From JAKVCB01 sp965243695 (GTDB taxonomy: Bacteria > Planctomycetota > Planctomycetia > Pirellulales > Lacipirellulaceae): a stretch of 64,000 bases of DNA. This document shows positions 48,555 to 59,685 of the stretch, piece after piece. The translations under genes and the position numbers were made by a program. The stretch's first letter is position 1; the number at the start of each line of letters is the position of its first letter. Location of the stretch: positions 124,001 through 188,000 of the forward strand of contig CBDEWC010000009.1 of assembly GCA_965243695.1 (NCBI GenBank), given 5' to 3'. Under the pieces are notes generated by a model. It saw only the letters and a list, made by a program, of their open reading frames with translations, had not been told where the DNA came from and did no database searches.

Positions 48555-49928
48555 TCACTCGCTGTTTTGCGCTGAGCTGACTGCGCGGATGGGGTGAAAC
48601 CCGTGGTAGGCAAACAGGCCAAGTGCGGTAAGCACCCCAAGAATACCGGCGGCCCAGAAGGGGCCTGCAGAATTAAAGTTGGCCGAGTTGGGATCCCAAA
48701 TCCACGGGGAAACCCAGGCGTAGAGCGTGCTTCCCACGCCCGCACAGGTGATGGCAAATCCGATCGCAGTGGCCCGCAGCCTCGGCGGCACATGTTCGGC
48801 AAGGTATCCTGTGTGTGACCAACGCATGAACTGTCGCACAAATTCATAGGCCGCCACGCAAGCAAAAAGTTGCCACACAAATTCCGCAGCGCCGATGGTC
48901 ATGGCGGCCAGGGAGAATGCGCCTAGCATAACTGCGGCAGCCAGGCCTGAGGCGCCTCGGCCAGCAAGCCAACCGACGGCAATGCCTCCTGGAAGCCACA
49001 TGAAGACTTTCAGCAGTTGGAGCCAGATCCAACCTTGATCAGCGCCACCCGGTCCGATCAGCCCCAGTTGTTCTGCCCGATAGGGCAGGAACTGGTTAGA
49101 GGCCTGAAATACCGGGCCACCCACAATGCAGAGGGCAATAACCAGCGCCCAATAGCTGGGATTTTTTATCAGGGTTTCAAGATCACGAAGTGTCTGTTGC
49201 CAACCTTTCGATGATTCTCGCTCAAACTGGCCTGGCCGCTGGGACCACAAAAGGATCATCACTCCGCAAAAGAGCGTGGTCCCAAGGAGAAAGAAAAACA
49301 GTGTCCGGAAGTCCTCTAGTTGGGGAGGTGTAGACATCTCCGTTAGGTTAAAAAACCGTGCCCAAAATTCGTGCCAGTCAGATTGCTCGACGAGGCCTGT
49401 AAGTTCCGAGCGGTGAATGAATCCGCGGGCGGCAAAAGGTGCCAGCAGGCTTCCCAAGGCAAGTGACACCATCATCCAGGCGTTGGCAAAGCCTTTTTTT
49501 TCTACGGCGACCATCTGAAACATCGATGCACCGGCGGTCCACATGATGGCCCCGGTAAGTCCCTGCCAAACCGCCAACGGTGCAATCACGTTGGCCCCTG
49601 GGTGCATTGTGAGTGTCAGTGGGATGGCCACTTTTCCTGCCAGGGCTGTCCCCCAAACGAATCTTTCTCCATAACGGCGGGACAACAAGCCTGCAGCCAA
49701 CGGGCCGATGAGCCAGGCGGTGATCTTATATTTTACCAAGTGGGCCCAGACGTCCTGGGGGAAAGGTTGGCCCGACCCGAGGGCAGCTTCGCTGCGCGCT
49801 TCGAAGTAAAGCGGGAGCGAATATTCGAGCGCATTAATATAGAAGAAACTCAATATGGCCACCGGCACAATGACCCCTAAGCGGGCCGTGCCGGGATGGA
49901 GTTCAGGTTGAGAAAATGGATGTGACAT
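48555..49928 (-). CDS. Major facilitator superfamily transporter
   Basis: 457 residues with about twelve hydrophobic segments. GLLSRRYGERFVWG between segments 2 and 3 is an MFS-type loop. Segment pattern and length are normal. The family resembles nucleoside/sugar symporters (a weak call). Between glycan-degradation genes it is the likely importer of the released sugars; the substrate is not provable. Confidence 0.78.
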   Translation of the reverse strand: MSHPFSQPELHPGTARLGVIVPVAILSFFYINALEYSLPLYFEARSEAALGSGQPFPQDVWAHLVKYKITAWLIGPLAAGLLSRRYGERFVWGTALAGKVAIPLTLTMHPGANVIAPLAVWQGLTGAIMWTAGASMFQMVAVEKKGFANAWMMVSLALGSLLAPFAARGFIHRSELTGLVEQSDWHEFWARFFNLTEMSTPPQLEDFRTLFFFLLGTTLFCGVMILLWSQRPGQFERESSKGWQQTLRDLETLIKNPSYWALVIALCIVGGPVFQASNQFLPYRAEQLGLIGPGGADQGWIWLQLLKVFMWLPGGIAVGWLAGRGASGLAAAVMLGAFSLAAMTIGAAEFVWQLFACVAAYEFVRQFMRWSHTGYLAEHVPPRLRATAIGFAITCAGVGSTLYAWVSPWIWDPNSANFNSAGPFWAAGILGVLTALGLFAYHGFHPIRAVSSAQNSE

Positions 49929-50098
49929 TTGCCAGCAAAGTGCAACTGAGGCCGCCGCGATTTTGAGGTCCCAAGAAGTCTTCGGAATTCCCCTGGGGGC
50001 CGGTATCTTGGGCTTTGATTGGCAGATGGCCCTTTTTTAGAACCTCTGTGAAGTTCCCAAATCGGCTTGCCCTACCAGCAGACATGCCGCCTGATGCA

Positions 50099-51480
50099 CT
50101 AATGGTCCTCCAGGGCTGAATTGCGCGCATTCTCCAAAGCTTGATAGTACACCGGGGGCACCCAGCGACTCTTGGTCAAGATGGGAGCTCCGTCGGCGGC
50201 GACGGCGGCCGGGCTATCAAGCCACCAGTTGGCCCGGTAGTTCCAGAATAGAACGTAACCGTCGCCGATTTCCAATGCCAGTTTCAACGTTTCTTCCAAC
50301 TTCTCGGGTGTGAAAAAATTCTTTTCTGGCGCCGCAGGATCGTACATCCAACTTTCGTAGGGGGGAGAAACTCCTTTTTGCTCTCCGATCGCTTCCTCCT
50401 GCGGATGGACTCCCAGCCGATAGGTAAATCCAACACGCATTTTCCGATCGTAAAGCTCTGGTACCTGCGAAAGGGATCGTGCCTCTTCTTTCACAAGTTT
50501 TGCGGGCTGCTTCCAGCTCTGGACGATCCACCCACCATTTGGACTGGCTCGTGCAATCGACAACAATCGTCTGGTCGGTGGACCCTTCCAGGATGCCGTC
50601 GATAAAGGGCACCATCAGGCCAAAGGGCGCTTCGTCAATCGTGGGCCATCGACCCAGCGGGTCGTGGAAAACCTGGCGGGCCGTGTACCCGGCGGCATGA
50701 AAAAACATGAGAACCGGGTCTTTGAATTCCCCGTTTATTGCCTGGGCGAATTCTCGGCCGCGCTGGCGGACCTTGTCCTGCACCTGAGCGACCGTTTTTC
50801 CCTGGTAGAACTCCTTGTTGCCCCGTCGGTAATTGTAGTTGCCGCCATCGGTTTCGGTGAGCATCGGGTAGCCCCACCACGAAAGGAATAGACTTCCGGG
50901 TCATGAGCAGTCCGCGACAGCCTCCCTGTTTTGCTGCCCTGGCAAGCCATGCCAGCATTATGGCAGATCGTGTTCCACCATCGGTCGTCAAACCAGTTCA
51001 TTGGGCCCGGGGCGTTACCGGTGATGCAATGAATGAAGTTTGAACGAAAGCGATCAAAGTTAGCTGATTGCAAATCGGCAACCGCAGGCGCAATGTGCGA
51101 TTCGGAATCCTCTCTGGTCGAACCATCGTTTGGCCCACATCGGCCCTGTCGTCCCCGCTGTGGTGTCGAGCCAATCTGCCACTGGCCAGGCGGGCTGTTT
51201 CAAGCTTGCCTTCAAATCGAAACAGGCACGGGTGTCGCAATCCAGGTAGCCACTCCGTCGAGCGGTACCCTCTGCAGCATTGGCGCGTTTCCGTGAGAGA
51301 TAACGGGTGTCTGGAGCAGCGGATCCGGAAGTGATAATCATCACTTCTTTGCCGGTGGCGTTTAGCGCGGAGATCACACGATCAGCAGGATGAAGGTACT
51401 GCGGGTGGTGAAGTTCGCCATGGTCAACGTCCTTTCGGTAGAATGCATGGCCCGTGGGGGGAGAATGCCTGTGGTGGGAG
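50099..51480 (-). pseudogene. Broken paralogue of the putative catalytic domain of 46034-48400
   Basis: Pieces in different frames line up in order with the intact protein: ITSGSAAPDTRY (51300s), WFDDRWW..ICHN (50960s), QDKVRQRGREFAQAINGEF and MFFHAAGYTARQVFHDPLGRWPT (50650-50780), APFGLMVPFIDGILE, SLSQVPELYDRKMRVGF, GDGYVLFWNYRANWWLDSP (about 50220). At least four frame changes separate them, near 51250, 51010, 50880 and 50520. Upstream codons may include more of the gene (HGELHHPQYLHPADR in the first frame). No LamG or PEP-CTERM part is found. It is divergent from the pseudogene at 51731. Confidence 0.8.
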
Positions 51481-51730
51481 AATGTGGCTTGCTGATCAGG
51501 TTATCATGGGTGCTCGCATACGTCAAAAGAGGCAGTGGAGCCAAGTTGGCTTGAGCCTGTTACGCCTGTTGTCGATACTTGATAAGCCTGATATTGATAC
51601 TTGCCGTGACGGATCAAGATGCAGGTTTGGCACGACATGCGGTTCGCTATTTGAACTAATTGCGCGTGCCGATTACATTGAGGTTATTCTAGTTGTCCAA
51701 ATCAGATTCAAGTCGGGAGGCAGTAGCGAG

Positions 51731-53911
51731 ATGGCATCGCAGGGCAAGCTGAAAAAAACGAGTTTCCAAAACCTATGGATGGGCGGTTTTCTTGTGCTAC
51801 TTGGCTCCTTCGCCGGATGGGCGATGGCTGACGAAAGTGGGAGCGGCCAGGTTTTGCGCGGGGATCACGATGACCAGGAGAGCTTCGATTTCGACGCATC
51901 CGCGTCGAAAGGCAGCCGGTCATTATTGACGACAGAGACCCGCAGTTGGTCCGCTCTGGACAGCTACTGTTGGTGGCCGGCGCCGGAGGCAAGACGGCTA
52001 CCAGTCGGCGACGGAGGCATTACCTGGCAGGAGGCCGAGCCAATTCCGGGTTTGAGGATGGAAGTGTCGACGCGCTGGCGGTGCGCGATGGAGCGATCGT
52101 CGCTGCCGTTGTAGCGCCTGAGGGAACCACGCTGTTTGTCTCTCGTAACGGGGGTCGGTGGAAAGCAACATCAGGTCTCCCGGCCGTGTCAAAGAATCAG
52201 CCCATCCGGCTTCCATCCGGAGAGTTGATCGCAGCGGTCAAATTGCCAGCGGAGAAAAACGAGGAGGATGCCGATTCCTGCACGGCATTGGTGAAGTCGA
52301 CCGACAAGGGCAAGACATGGACAGATCCACGACCCGTCACGCGGCTAGGGCAAGTTCCGGGAAACCTGGTTGTCCTTCCCGATGGACGGCTTGTACTGAG
52401 CTACGTTGAAAAGGTCGATCCCTATGGGGCGCGGGCAATCATCAGCGAAGATGGGGGACAGACGTGGGGGCAACCAGGTATTTGTCCTGGGGACCAGTCG
52501 CTACTGCCCTGCCAGCAAGCCTCGCCCGACACATTGTGAACCGGGCACCGGTGTTCGCACGATTGTCTTGCCTGATGGAACCCTCGTATCAGCGCTTGAT
52601 CGGGGCCAGACTCGGCGGCATTCAGACGCGACCGGGGACCAGCCTGCCATTGATGTGGTGCGATGGACACCCTCCGGGCTCGAGAAACCACCACTGGCTT
52701 ACCCCACCTTGCGGACAACCAAGGTGGACAAGAAAGGCTACCTGGACAATGGCATGATTCGCATACGACCCGACGATCGGTTTTATGGGGGGGATTACGC
52801 CGAAGAACACGAGATGAACGTGTTTCGGCGGTTGCCTGCTGAGCAACTCAAGTTTCCAACCATCGGCACGCATGGTGTGGTTGTGTGTCGTCATCCTGAC
52901 GGGAGCCTGCTTTTCACATGCCGCGATCCGGTCATTTATCGGTCGACCGACGAAGGTCGCAGTTGGCAGAAACTGGCAGACATCGAACGGGTGGATGGCA
53001 TAGGCCGATGGGCTTCGTGGGGTTTTGGAGTCTCCAGTCGTGGCACGTTGTTTTACAGCTATGGTGAATTGTTGCCGGTTGGTCAGGGCTACATTGCCCG
53101 GTCGGAGGATGACGGAAAAACATGGTCCCAGGTACCCTTGGATCCGGCTCCGATGGAGAAGATGGGGCATGGTGACAGCAGCCGAATTATCGAACTCTCC
53201 GACGGCACGCTCCTCACAAGTTGTGGAAATGCCTTCTGTGGCGATGGGATTAGCCATTGGGCCACCCATCGTGGTTATTCGGGCGACATCATTCTGCGCT
53301 CGACCGACGATGGTAAAAGCTGGGGGGATGGAACGGTGCTCCCACCCGGTGCCTGCGAATCAAACTTTGTGGAGATGGGCTCGGGTAAACTGCTGATTGC
53401 AACCCGCTACCAACGTGATGCGACAGTCTACGACCTGTTCACGATAACCGGTCCACAGCCACTTCCGCTTGACCCCAACAGCAGTCGCGATAGGCCCGTG
53501 ATGCCTGACGAGGAGGAATATGCGACCCATCCTTGGTGGGGTCAGCCAGGTATCGAAGTGGGTCGCGGTCGCTACAAGAACGAGGCGGTGATGATCTCCC
53601 ACGATCAGGGGCGCACTTTCAGCACGCCTGAACTGGTGACCCGAATGAGCATGGTATCAGCCGACGTGGTGCGGATGCCGGACAATCGAATTGTGATGGT
53701 GTACCAACACAAAGACCCTCCTTGCGGCGTGCGGGGTTTGGTGAGTCGCGATGAAGGAAACACCTGGGAAACCGAAAGGTATATCCTGGGTTACGGAGTG
53801 AAGCGGGCTGGCCGGGCGAGTTCGGTGGTACTCAACGATGGCAGAGTCTACACGATGAATTCCCTGGGTGGTGAGGTTGGGATTCGGGCAACCATCTGGA
53901 CGCCTGAGTGA
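51731..53911 (+). pseudogene. Broken paralogue of the two-propeller sialidase-like protein
   Basis: The start MASQGKLKKTS with a signal peptide (FLVLLGSFAGWAMA) and GGGAGG upstream looks functional. The frame then changes near 51880, 51993, 52050 and 52465. Matching pieces are DRDPQL..SGQLLLVAGAGG, DGGITWQEAEPIPG, KSTDKGKTWTDP, SEDGGQTWG and, in one long open frame from about 52470 to 53911, the whole second propeller (STDEGRSW, SEDDGKTW, STDDGKSW, SHDQGRTF, SRDEGNTW). The intact relative is 33152-35476. The 52406-53911 stretch could still make a shorter protein. Confidence 0.8.
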
Positions 53912-53925
53912 AGAACGGACGATCC

Positions 53926-54750
53926 ATGACGAGCCAGATCGACTTTATGCGGCAGCCGGCGATTGACATGCACGGGCACTGCGGGCACTACGGTGGTTAC
54001 CCGGAGTTGGTGTCCCGGTTGGTCAACGCCCCAGCGGAGGTTGTGTCGAGGCGAGCTGCTGAGGCGGCAATCGAGCTTACAGTTGTCTCTGAACTCAGTG
54101 CCTTCGACCCGGTGGAGGGCCAACCTGCCGATGTCGACGCTGCCAACGGGCGTGTCGTTGGAGCTGCGGAGGAGTTTGGCAATCTCTGTTTTTACGCGGT
54201 GGCCAACCCCAAACGTAAAAACTGGGAAGCAAAAACGGACGCCTTGCTGTCCCACCCGAAATGCGTTGGTGTCAAACTACATCCCCGCTGGAATTACTGG
54301 CTGGTGGCGGAGTATGGTGACCGGGTCTTTGCATTCTTGAATGAAAGAGAAACACTGATCCTGACGCACACCGGCAACGCCGGGAATGAGCCCGAGGAAT
54401 TTATCCCGTTTGCCAACAAGTACCCACAGATCAGGCTTATTCTAGCCCACATCGGCCACGACGAGATTGGTGAAACGCGGGACCGTCAGATTCGCGCAGT
54501 GCAAATGTCGACGCAGGGAAACGTTTGGACCGATACCTCCTCGTCCAAGTCCGTGACCTCGGGGTTGATCGAGTATGCGGTCGAACAAATCGGCGCCAGC
54601 CGCATCTTGTTTGGTACCGACACGCCCCTCTACAGCTCTGCGATGCAAAAGGCGCGCATTGCCTACGCGGAAATTTCCAGCCAGGACAAACGCAAAATTC
54701 TTTACGACAACGCCGCGCAACTACTTGGGCTAGCAGCCGAAAAGGGGTGA
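53926..54750 (+). CDS. Amidohydrolase-2 family metal-dependent hydrolase
   Basis: 274 residues from the ATG at 53926; a GTG at 53908 overlaps the stop before it, so translational coupling from there is also possible. IDMHGH (H16, H18) is the metal motif; KLHPRW, LTHTGN, LAHIGHDE and FGTDTPLY supply further positions of the family. It differs clearly from the one at 38643. Probably a cytoplasmic lactonase or deacylase; substrate unknown. Followed closely by the FG-GAP/esterase gene on the same strand. Confidence 0.8.
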   Translation: MTSQIDFMRQPAIDMHGHCGHYGGYPELVSRLVNAPAEVVSRRAAEAAIELTVVSELSAFDPVEGQPADVDAANGRVVGAAEEFGNLCFYAVANPKRKNWEAKTDALLSHPKCVGVKLHPRWNYWLVAEYGDRVFAFLNERETLILTHTGNAGNEPEEFIPFANKYPQIRLILAHIGHDEIGETRDRQIRAVQMSTQGNVWTDTSSSKSVTSGLIEYAVEQIGASRILFGTDTPLYSSAMQKARIAYAEISSQDKRKILYDNAAQLLGLAAEKG

Positions 54751-54759
54751 TTTTTCGTG

Positions 54760-57286
54760 ATGAAGCAGTTTTTATTTTTCAGCTGGGCATTCGTGGTCGT
54801 GCTGCTTGACGGCGGGCCAATCCCGAGCCAGCACCCACCTTCCCACCGAGGGAGGCCCCTACAAGGTCATAGCGGCCGATTTCACCGGGGATGGGGTGAT
54901 CGATCTGGCCGTGTCGTATTACCGTGCTGGTGTGGTGGCCATCGAAAAAGGGGACGGCCGGGGGAATTTTGCGCACCTGGCACTCAACCCCATCTGTGAG
55001 GATTGCGACCCCTCGTATGAAGGAGGGATTTACAATATTGCCCATGCAGACATCGACAAAGATGGGTTGCCTGACCTGGCCGTTGGCTGTGACAGCCGGT
55101 TTGTCGTGATTGCCAAAAATCTGGGGGAGGGGAAGTTTCAGCGGATGCAGGTCTTTCAGACCCAGAGCGCTGCGAAAGGGGTCCGTTGGGCCGATCTTGA
55201 TAACGATGGCGAGTTGGATCTTTTATACGCGGCCCGCGGAACCGGCCGGCCTGGCGACACGGACGAAGGTGAGTTGTCACTTCGGCAGGGACTTGGCAAC
55301 TGGAAGTTTGGACCGGAGATCAAGCTGGACGCCGGCATCTCGGCCTACTACATCGAAACGGGAGATCTCAACAACGATGGCTACGTGGATATTCTGGTGC
55401 CGAATGAACTGGGCACCACCGTTTCGTACTGGATGAATCCGGGCAAAACTGTGTTTGACGCTGCTGAGCCCATGCAGCGACAAGTGTTGGCCACATCGGG
55501 CGTGAAGGTGAACGATGTTCGCGCTGTGGACTTCAATGGCGATGGGCATCTCGATGTGCTGACGGCCAACTGGATTTCTTCAGATATTTCCCTCTTCCCG
55601 GGCAAAGGGGACGGGACGTTTGGCGAGGAACAACTCATGCCCGGTGGCAGAAACTGTGTTTTTTTTGCCGTGGGAGATTTTGATCACGACCAAGACCAGG
55701 ACTTCGTGGTCACCCACTGGACGGGCGATTTTGCGTCGGTCTTTTTGAATCGGGGCGATGGGCGGTTTGCCCCCAGGGTCGACTATAAAACCGGACATGG
55801 CAATTACGGAGTCGATGTGCTGGATGCAGACGGGGATGGCAACCTTGACGTGGTAACGGCCAATTTCACCAATCACACCCTCTCGTTGCTCAAAGGGAGC
55901 GGCGATGGAACTTTTCAGTCGGCATTGACGGCGACAAAAGGGGTTCAGAAAAACAACGGTTCCTGGTCGATCGAAAGCATGTCTGCTTTTGACGGCATCG
56001 GTTTGGATCGCGTGGATGCGATCTATCAATCTGGGGAAGAAGCGGTTTTTTCCATTCAGCTGGCAGGTCGTCCTGAGAATGTTGAGGTCTGTTTGAGTAA
56101 CGACGGTTACAAGGTGGTTCGACAACATCCGTTGGTGCTCCGCGATGGCAAAGCGACGATCCGTGGGTCGCTTCGGGAGCCAGGATTCCTTCGGTGCCGG
56201 GTTAACTATGACCGCGATGGCAAACGGGGTGTTTTGTTGAGGACTGCAGCGTTCGATCCCTACGAGGTGCAGCCGACCACCACCGAACCTGAGGATTTTG
56301 ACCAGTTTTGGGACACGCAAAAAGAAGCACTCGCCAAAATTCCCTGGGACGTGCAACTTGAGGAGGTTTCCCGGCTTTCTGAGGGAAAGGCTTACCGGTT
56401 TTACGACATCTCGCTGGCGAATATCGATGATTCTCGAGTGAACGGGTACTTGGCAAAGCCAACAGGAGGTTCGGGGCCCTTTCCAGCGATTCTTTCGCTC
56501 CAGAATCATGGTGGCGGTGCATGGAGCGTGCCCCCCTCCTGGGTGACCCGCTTTGCGGAAAAAGGTTTTGTGGCGATGGCGATCAACACGCACGATGTCG
56601 AAAATGGTCGTGATCGAGAATATTACGCGGCGCTAAATCAAGGTCCGCTGGCAAGTTATACGTTAAGGGGGTTCATGGACCGCGACACCTACTACTTCAA
56701 GTCGGTTTACCTGCGTATTGTCCGTGCGATCGACTACCTGACTTCCCTTCCCGAGTGGGACGGCAAGACATTACTGTTGACCGGCAGGAGCCAGGGAGGC
56801 GGCCTTTCGGTGGTAGGTGCTGGACTTGACCAGCGGGTGACGGGCATCGTTTGTGCGGTACCGGCACTGTGCGAACATGGGGGACATAAATTCGGTCGCG
56901 CCGCGGGGTGGCCCCGGTTTGTTCCCACCGATGAACACGACTACGGTAGCGATTTGAATGCACCAACGGCCAACGGCCACGGACCAGTGAGTGAGACCGT
57001 GTTTCAGGTCTCTCGTTATTACGACGCGGTGAACTTTGCCCGCAAGATCCAGTGTCCGGTCGTGATCAACCTGGGCATGATCGATAGGGCCGTACCACCG
57101 ACCTCGGTTTTTTCGGCTTACAACGTGATCGGCAGCAAAAAAACGGCCATCTTGAGTCGAGACCGGGGCCACAGTGCAGATCAGGATCCAGAATACCGGC
57201 GGGATGAGCGAATCCTGGGAATGGCAGCCCAAGCTGGATCCCGGGTGGTTGTTTCACCCAAGGACTACGGCAAGAAAACCGATTGA
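54760..57286 (+). pseudogene. FG-GAP/VCBS repeat protein with acetyl-xylan-esterase domain; one frameshift in the signal peptide
   Basis: The ATG at 54760 starts a good signal peptide (MKQFLFFSWAFVVVLL) in one frame. The rest of the protein is in the next frame from about 54806. Dropping one T at 54806-54807 joins them as VVLLTAGQSRAS, with a normal cleavage site. The mature part has FG-GAP calcium repeats (about 20-400: ADFTGDGVIDLAV, ADIDKDGLPDLAV, VDFNGDGHLDVLT, LDADGDGNLDVVT). An AXE1-type alpha/beta hydrolase (about 480-826) follows: EDFDQFWDTQKEAL, nucleophile GRSQGGG and RGHS as the histidine. It should remove acetyl groups outside the cell. Read without correction, a TTG at 54806 gives 826 residues without a signal. 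Confidence 0.75.
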
Positions 57287-57299
57287 TCAGGGCCCTCCT

Positions 57300-58088
57300 A
57301 TGAACAAAGCGTTGTCTGACAACCAGGTCGAACAATTTCACGAGCAGGGCTTTCTCGCGGGGCTCCCCGTTTGGGACGACCGTGTGGTTGAGCGGGCCCA
57401 GGCTCATTTCAGGCAGGTGACAGCCGAACTGGAGTCGCATGGCCTGACCCACAACGACGTCAATGGCTGGTGGGCCCTGAATCGCACTTACTGGAACCTC
57501 TGTGCGACCCCGGGGATTCTCGACTGTCTTGAGGACCTGCTTGGTGGTGACCTGTTTATTTTTGGAGGTCAATACTTCCTCAAGAACCCTGGCGATGGGA
57601 CAACCGTGCCGTGGCACCAGGATATTCAGTACTGGTCGCTGACACGCGGCACACCGACCGTTTCTGCCTGGATTGCCCTTTGGGACACCGATGCGTCCAA
57701 CGGTTGTATGCAGGTCATTCCGGGATCCCACAAAAAACTGTTGGAGCATGGTGCAGGCACCCGGTCAACCGATGTGCTCGACCTGACAGTTCGCCCTGAA
57801 GAGTTTGACGATCGCAACGCGGTCGACATTGGTTTGAAAGCGGGCGAAATGTCACTGCATGCCGATGCGCTGGTCCATGGATCGCATGCCAACGATTCCG
57901 CTCGGATGCGTTGCGGGATGACCATGCGGATCGGAACGCCTGACGTGTCCGTGGATCTTGCCGAGTGGCCTTTGTTCCATTGGATTCGCCTGCGGGGCAA
58001 CGACTCGGGCGGCACGAATCCTACGCTCGAAGTGCCACGCGAAGATCGCGTACCGACCGGTTACAACCAGTTTGGTCAGGAAGAGTGA
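57300..58088 (+). CDS. Phytanoyl-CoA dioxygenase (PhyH) family protein
   Basis: 262 residues from the ATG at 57300, 13 bases after the esterase gene. Ligands: WHQD (H106, D108) and LVHGSHANDS (H193) with RMRCGMTMR supplying the 2-oxoglutarate-binding arginine. Substrate unknown; placed between an esterase and a sulfatase, it could modify a released sugar or a side group. Related to but clearly distinct from the PhyH at 166-1011. Cytoplasmic. Confidence 0.88.
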   Translation: MNKALSDNQVEQFHEQGFLAGLPVWDDRVVERAQAHFRQVTAELESHGLTHNDVNGWWALNRTYWNLCATPGILDCLEDLLGGDLFIFGGQYFLKNPGDGTTVPWHQDIQYWSLTRGTPTVSAWIALWDTDASNGCMQVIPGSHKKLLEHGAGTRSTDVLDLTVRPEEFDDRNAVDIGLKAGEMSLHADALVHGSHANDSARMRCGMTMRIGTPDVSVDLAEWPLFHWIRLRGNDSGGTNPTLEVPREDRVPTGYNQFGQEE

Positions 58089-58096
58089 AATTGAAA

Positions 58097-59551
58097 ATGC
58101 GCAAAGCTCATCGTGCCACGCAAGGTTGGGGTGCCCTGGTTGCCTTGATCGTATTAGGTCATGCCGCCTTTGCCGAGGACCGTCCGAATATTATCTTTAT
58201 CTACACCGACGACCAGGCTGCATGTGCTGTTGGTGCGGCTGGGGATGAGCGGTTTGTCACGCCGCACCTTGATCGTATTATTCGCGAAGGTGCCCATTTG
58301 ACCAACAGTTTTACGACGACGCCGGTCTGTAGTCCCAGTCGTGCAGGTTTGCTCACCAGTCGTTACGGGTCTGAACTCGGAATCACCGAGTGGATTCATC
58401 CCGGGCGGGAACCAGACCTGGGACTCGATCCGCAGGTGGTTACCTGGCCTCAACTACTCGCCCGTGCGAATTACCATAATGGACTGGTTGGCATGTGGAG
58501 CCTGGGTGCAGGGTCCCGGCAACATCCAAGCAATGCTGGCTACCACGAATTCTGGGGAATTCGTAATGCGGGTGGTCCGGTCGAGAACCCCGAGGTGGAA
58601 CTCCCCCGCGGAGGAACCGAGAAAATCTCCGGGCTCACGACAGATGTGTTTACAGATTATGCCCTGCAGTTCATTCGTGACAATCGCCACCGAGCGTTCC
58701 TGTTGTCACTTCACTACCGCGCGCCGCATGAACCCTGGGTTCCCGTGCGGCCAGAGGATGAGGCGCCCTTTGAGAATCTCGACCTGGAAATTCCTAATCC
58801 TGATTATCCTCATCTGGACACAGAACTTGTCAAAAATAAGACACGTCAATATTTAGCCAGCGTTAAAAGTGTGGACCGGAATGTGGGGCGGGTGCTGCAG
58901 TTGCTTGATCAGCTGCAACTTGCGGCCACGACAATCGTGATCTTTACCAGCGACCATGGCTATAACCTTGGCGAGCATGGTGTGTGGTATAAGGGAAATG
59001 CGATTCGTGCCCTGACGAAGAACCCACCTCAAAAGTGGAAAAATATCCCCCCTGAGCGTCGACCTAATCTGTGGGACACATCCCTTCGGGTGCCGACGGC
59101 CGTGCGGTGGCCGGGTGTGGTTGCGCCTGGTTTGGAAGTTGCGCAGACCGTTTCCAATCTGGACTGGTTTGCTACGGTCCTGAGGATGGCAGGCGTGGAT
59201 GTGCCGCCACAGGTTGTCGTCCGCGGTCGGGATATGACCCCTCTTCTACGTGGTCAGGCAGTCTCGTGGAATAACGATCTTTACCTGGAATACAGCATGC
59301 ATCATGGCGCAACGGCCGACATGCGAGGCTATCGCACGCCGCGCTGGAAGGCCGTTCGGGATTTTGCCAATCCGGGACGCGCAGAATTCTACGATCTGGT
59401 CAACGATCCAGGCGAAACAACCAATCTCGTTGCCTCAAACGACCCGGGCTACAGGGAAATTCGAAAGGCATTGGAGAGCAAGATTCTTCAGCAAATGAAG
59501 ATGCTCAAAGACCCCGTTTATGCGAGTCTGTTGGAAGAAGACAGGAAGTAG
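58097..59551 (+). CDS. Secreted type I sulfatase
   Basis: 484 residues from the ATG at 58097; a GTG at 58085 overlapping the PhyH stop (GTGA) is an alternative start. Signal peptide ends AAFAED. NIIFIYTDDQ gives the first metal aspartates (D38/D39). CSPSR (C78) is the formylglycine signature, so a formylglycine-generating enzyme must modify it; none is in this window. TSDHGYNLGEHG is the second metal motif. Acts outside the cytoplasm on sulfate esters of glycans. Planctomycetes carry many. Confidence 0.92.
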   Translation: MRKAHRATQGWGALVALIVLGHAAFAEDRPNIIFIYTDDQAACAVGAAGDERFVTPHLDRIIREGAHLTNSFTTTPVCSPSRAGLLTSRYGSELGITEWIHPGREPDLGLDPQVVTWPQLLARANYHNGLVGMWSLGAGSRQHPSNAGYHEFWGIRNAGGPVENPEVELPRGGTEKISGLTTDVFTDYALQFIRDNRHRAFLLSLHYRAPHEPWVPVRPEDEAPFENLDLEIPNPDYPHLDTELVKNKTRQYLASVKSVDRNVGRVLQLLDQLQLAATTIVIFTSDHGYNLGEHGVWYKGNAIRALTKNPPQKWKNIPPERRPNLWDTSLRVPTAVRWPGVVAPGLEVAQTVSNLDWFATVLRMAGVDVPPQVVVRGRDMTPLLRGQAVSWNNDLYLEYSMHHGATADMRGYRTPRWKAVRDFANPGRAEFYDLVNDPGETTNLVASNDPGYREIRKALESKILQQMKMLKDPVYASLLEEDRK

Positions 59552-59685
59552 GCGAGGGCCGGTCGTTGGATGCAATTAAGTGACAAGAGAGTCGCGATGA
59601 GCCCGTTTGCGATGAGGCCGCATGCTCTTGTTCTGTTGGACTTTGAAAGTTCACTGCCGAGGCAGATCGTCAGCTCTGGCTGCTG

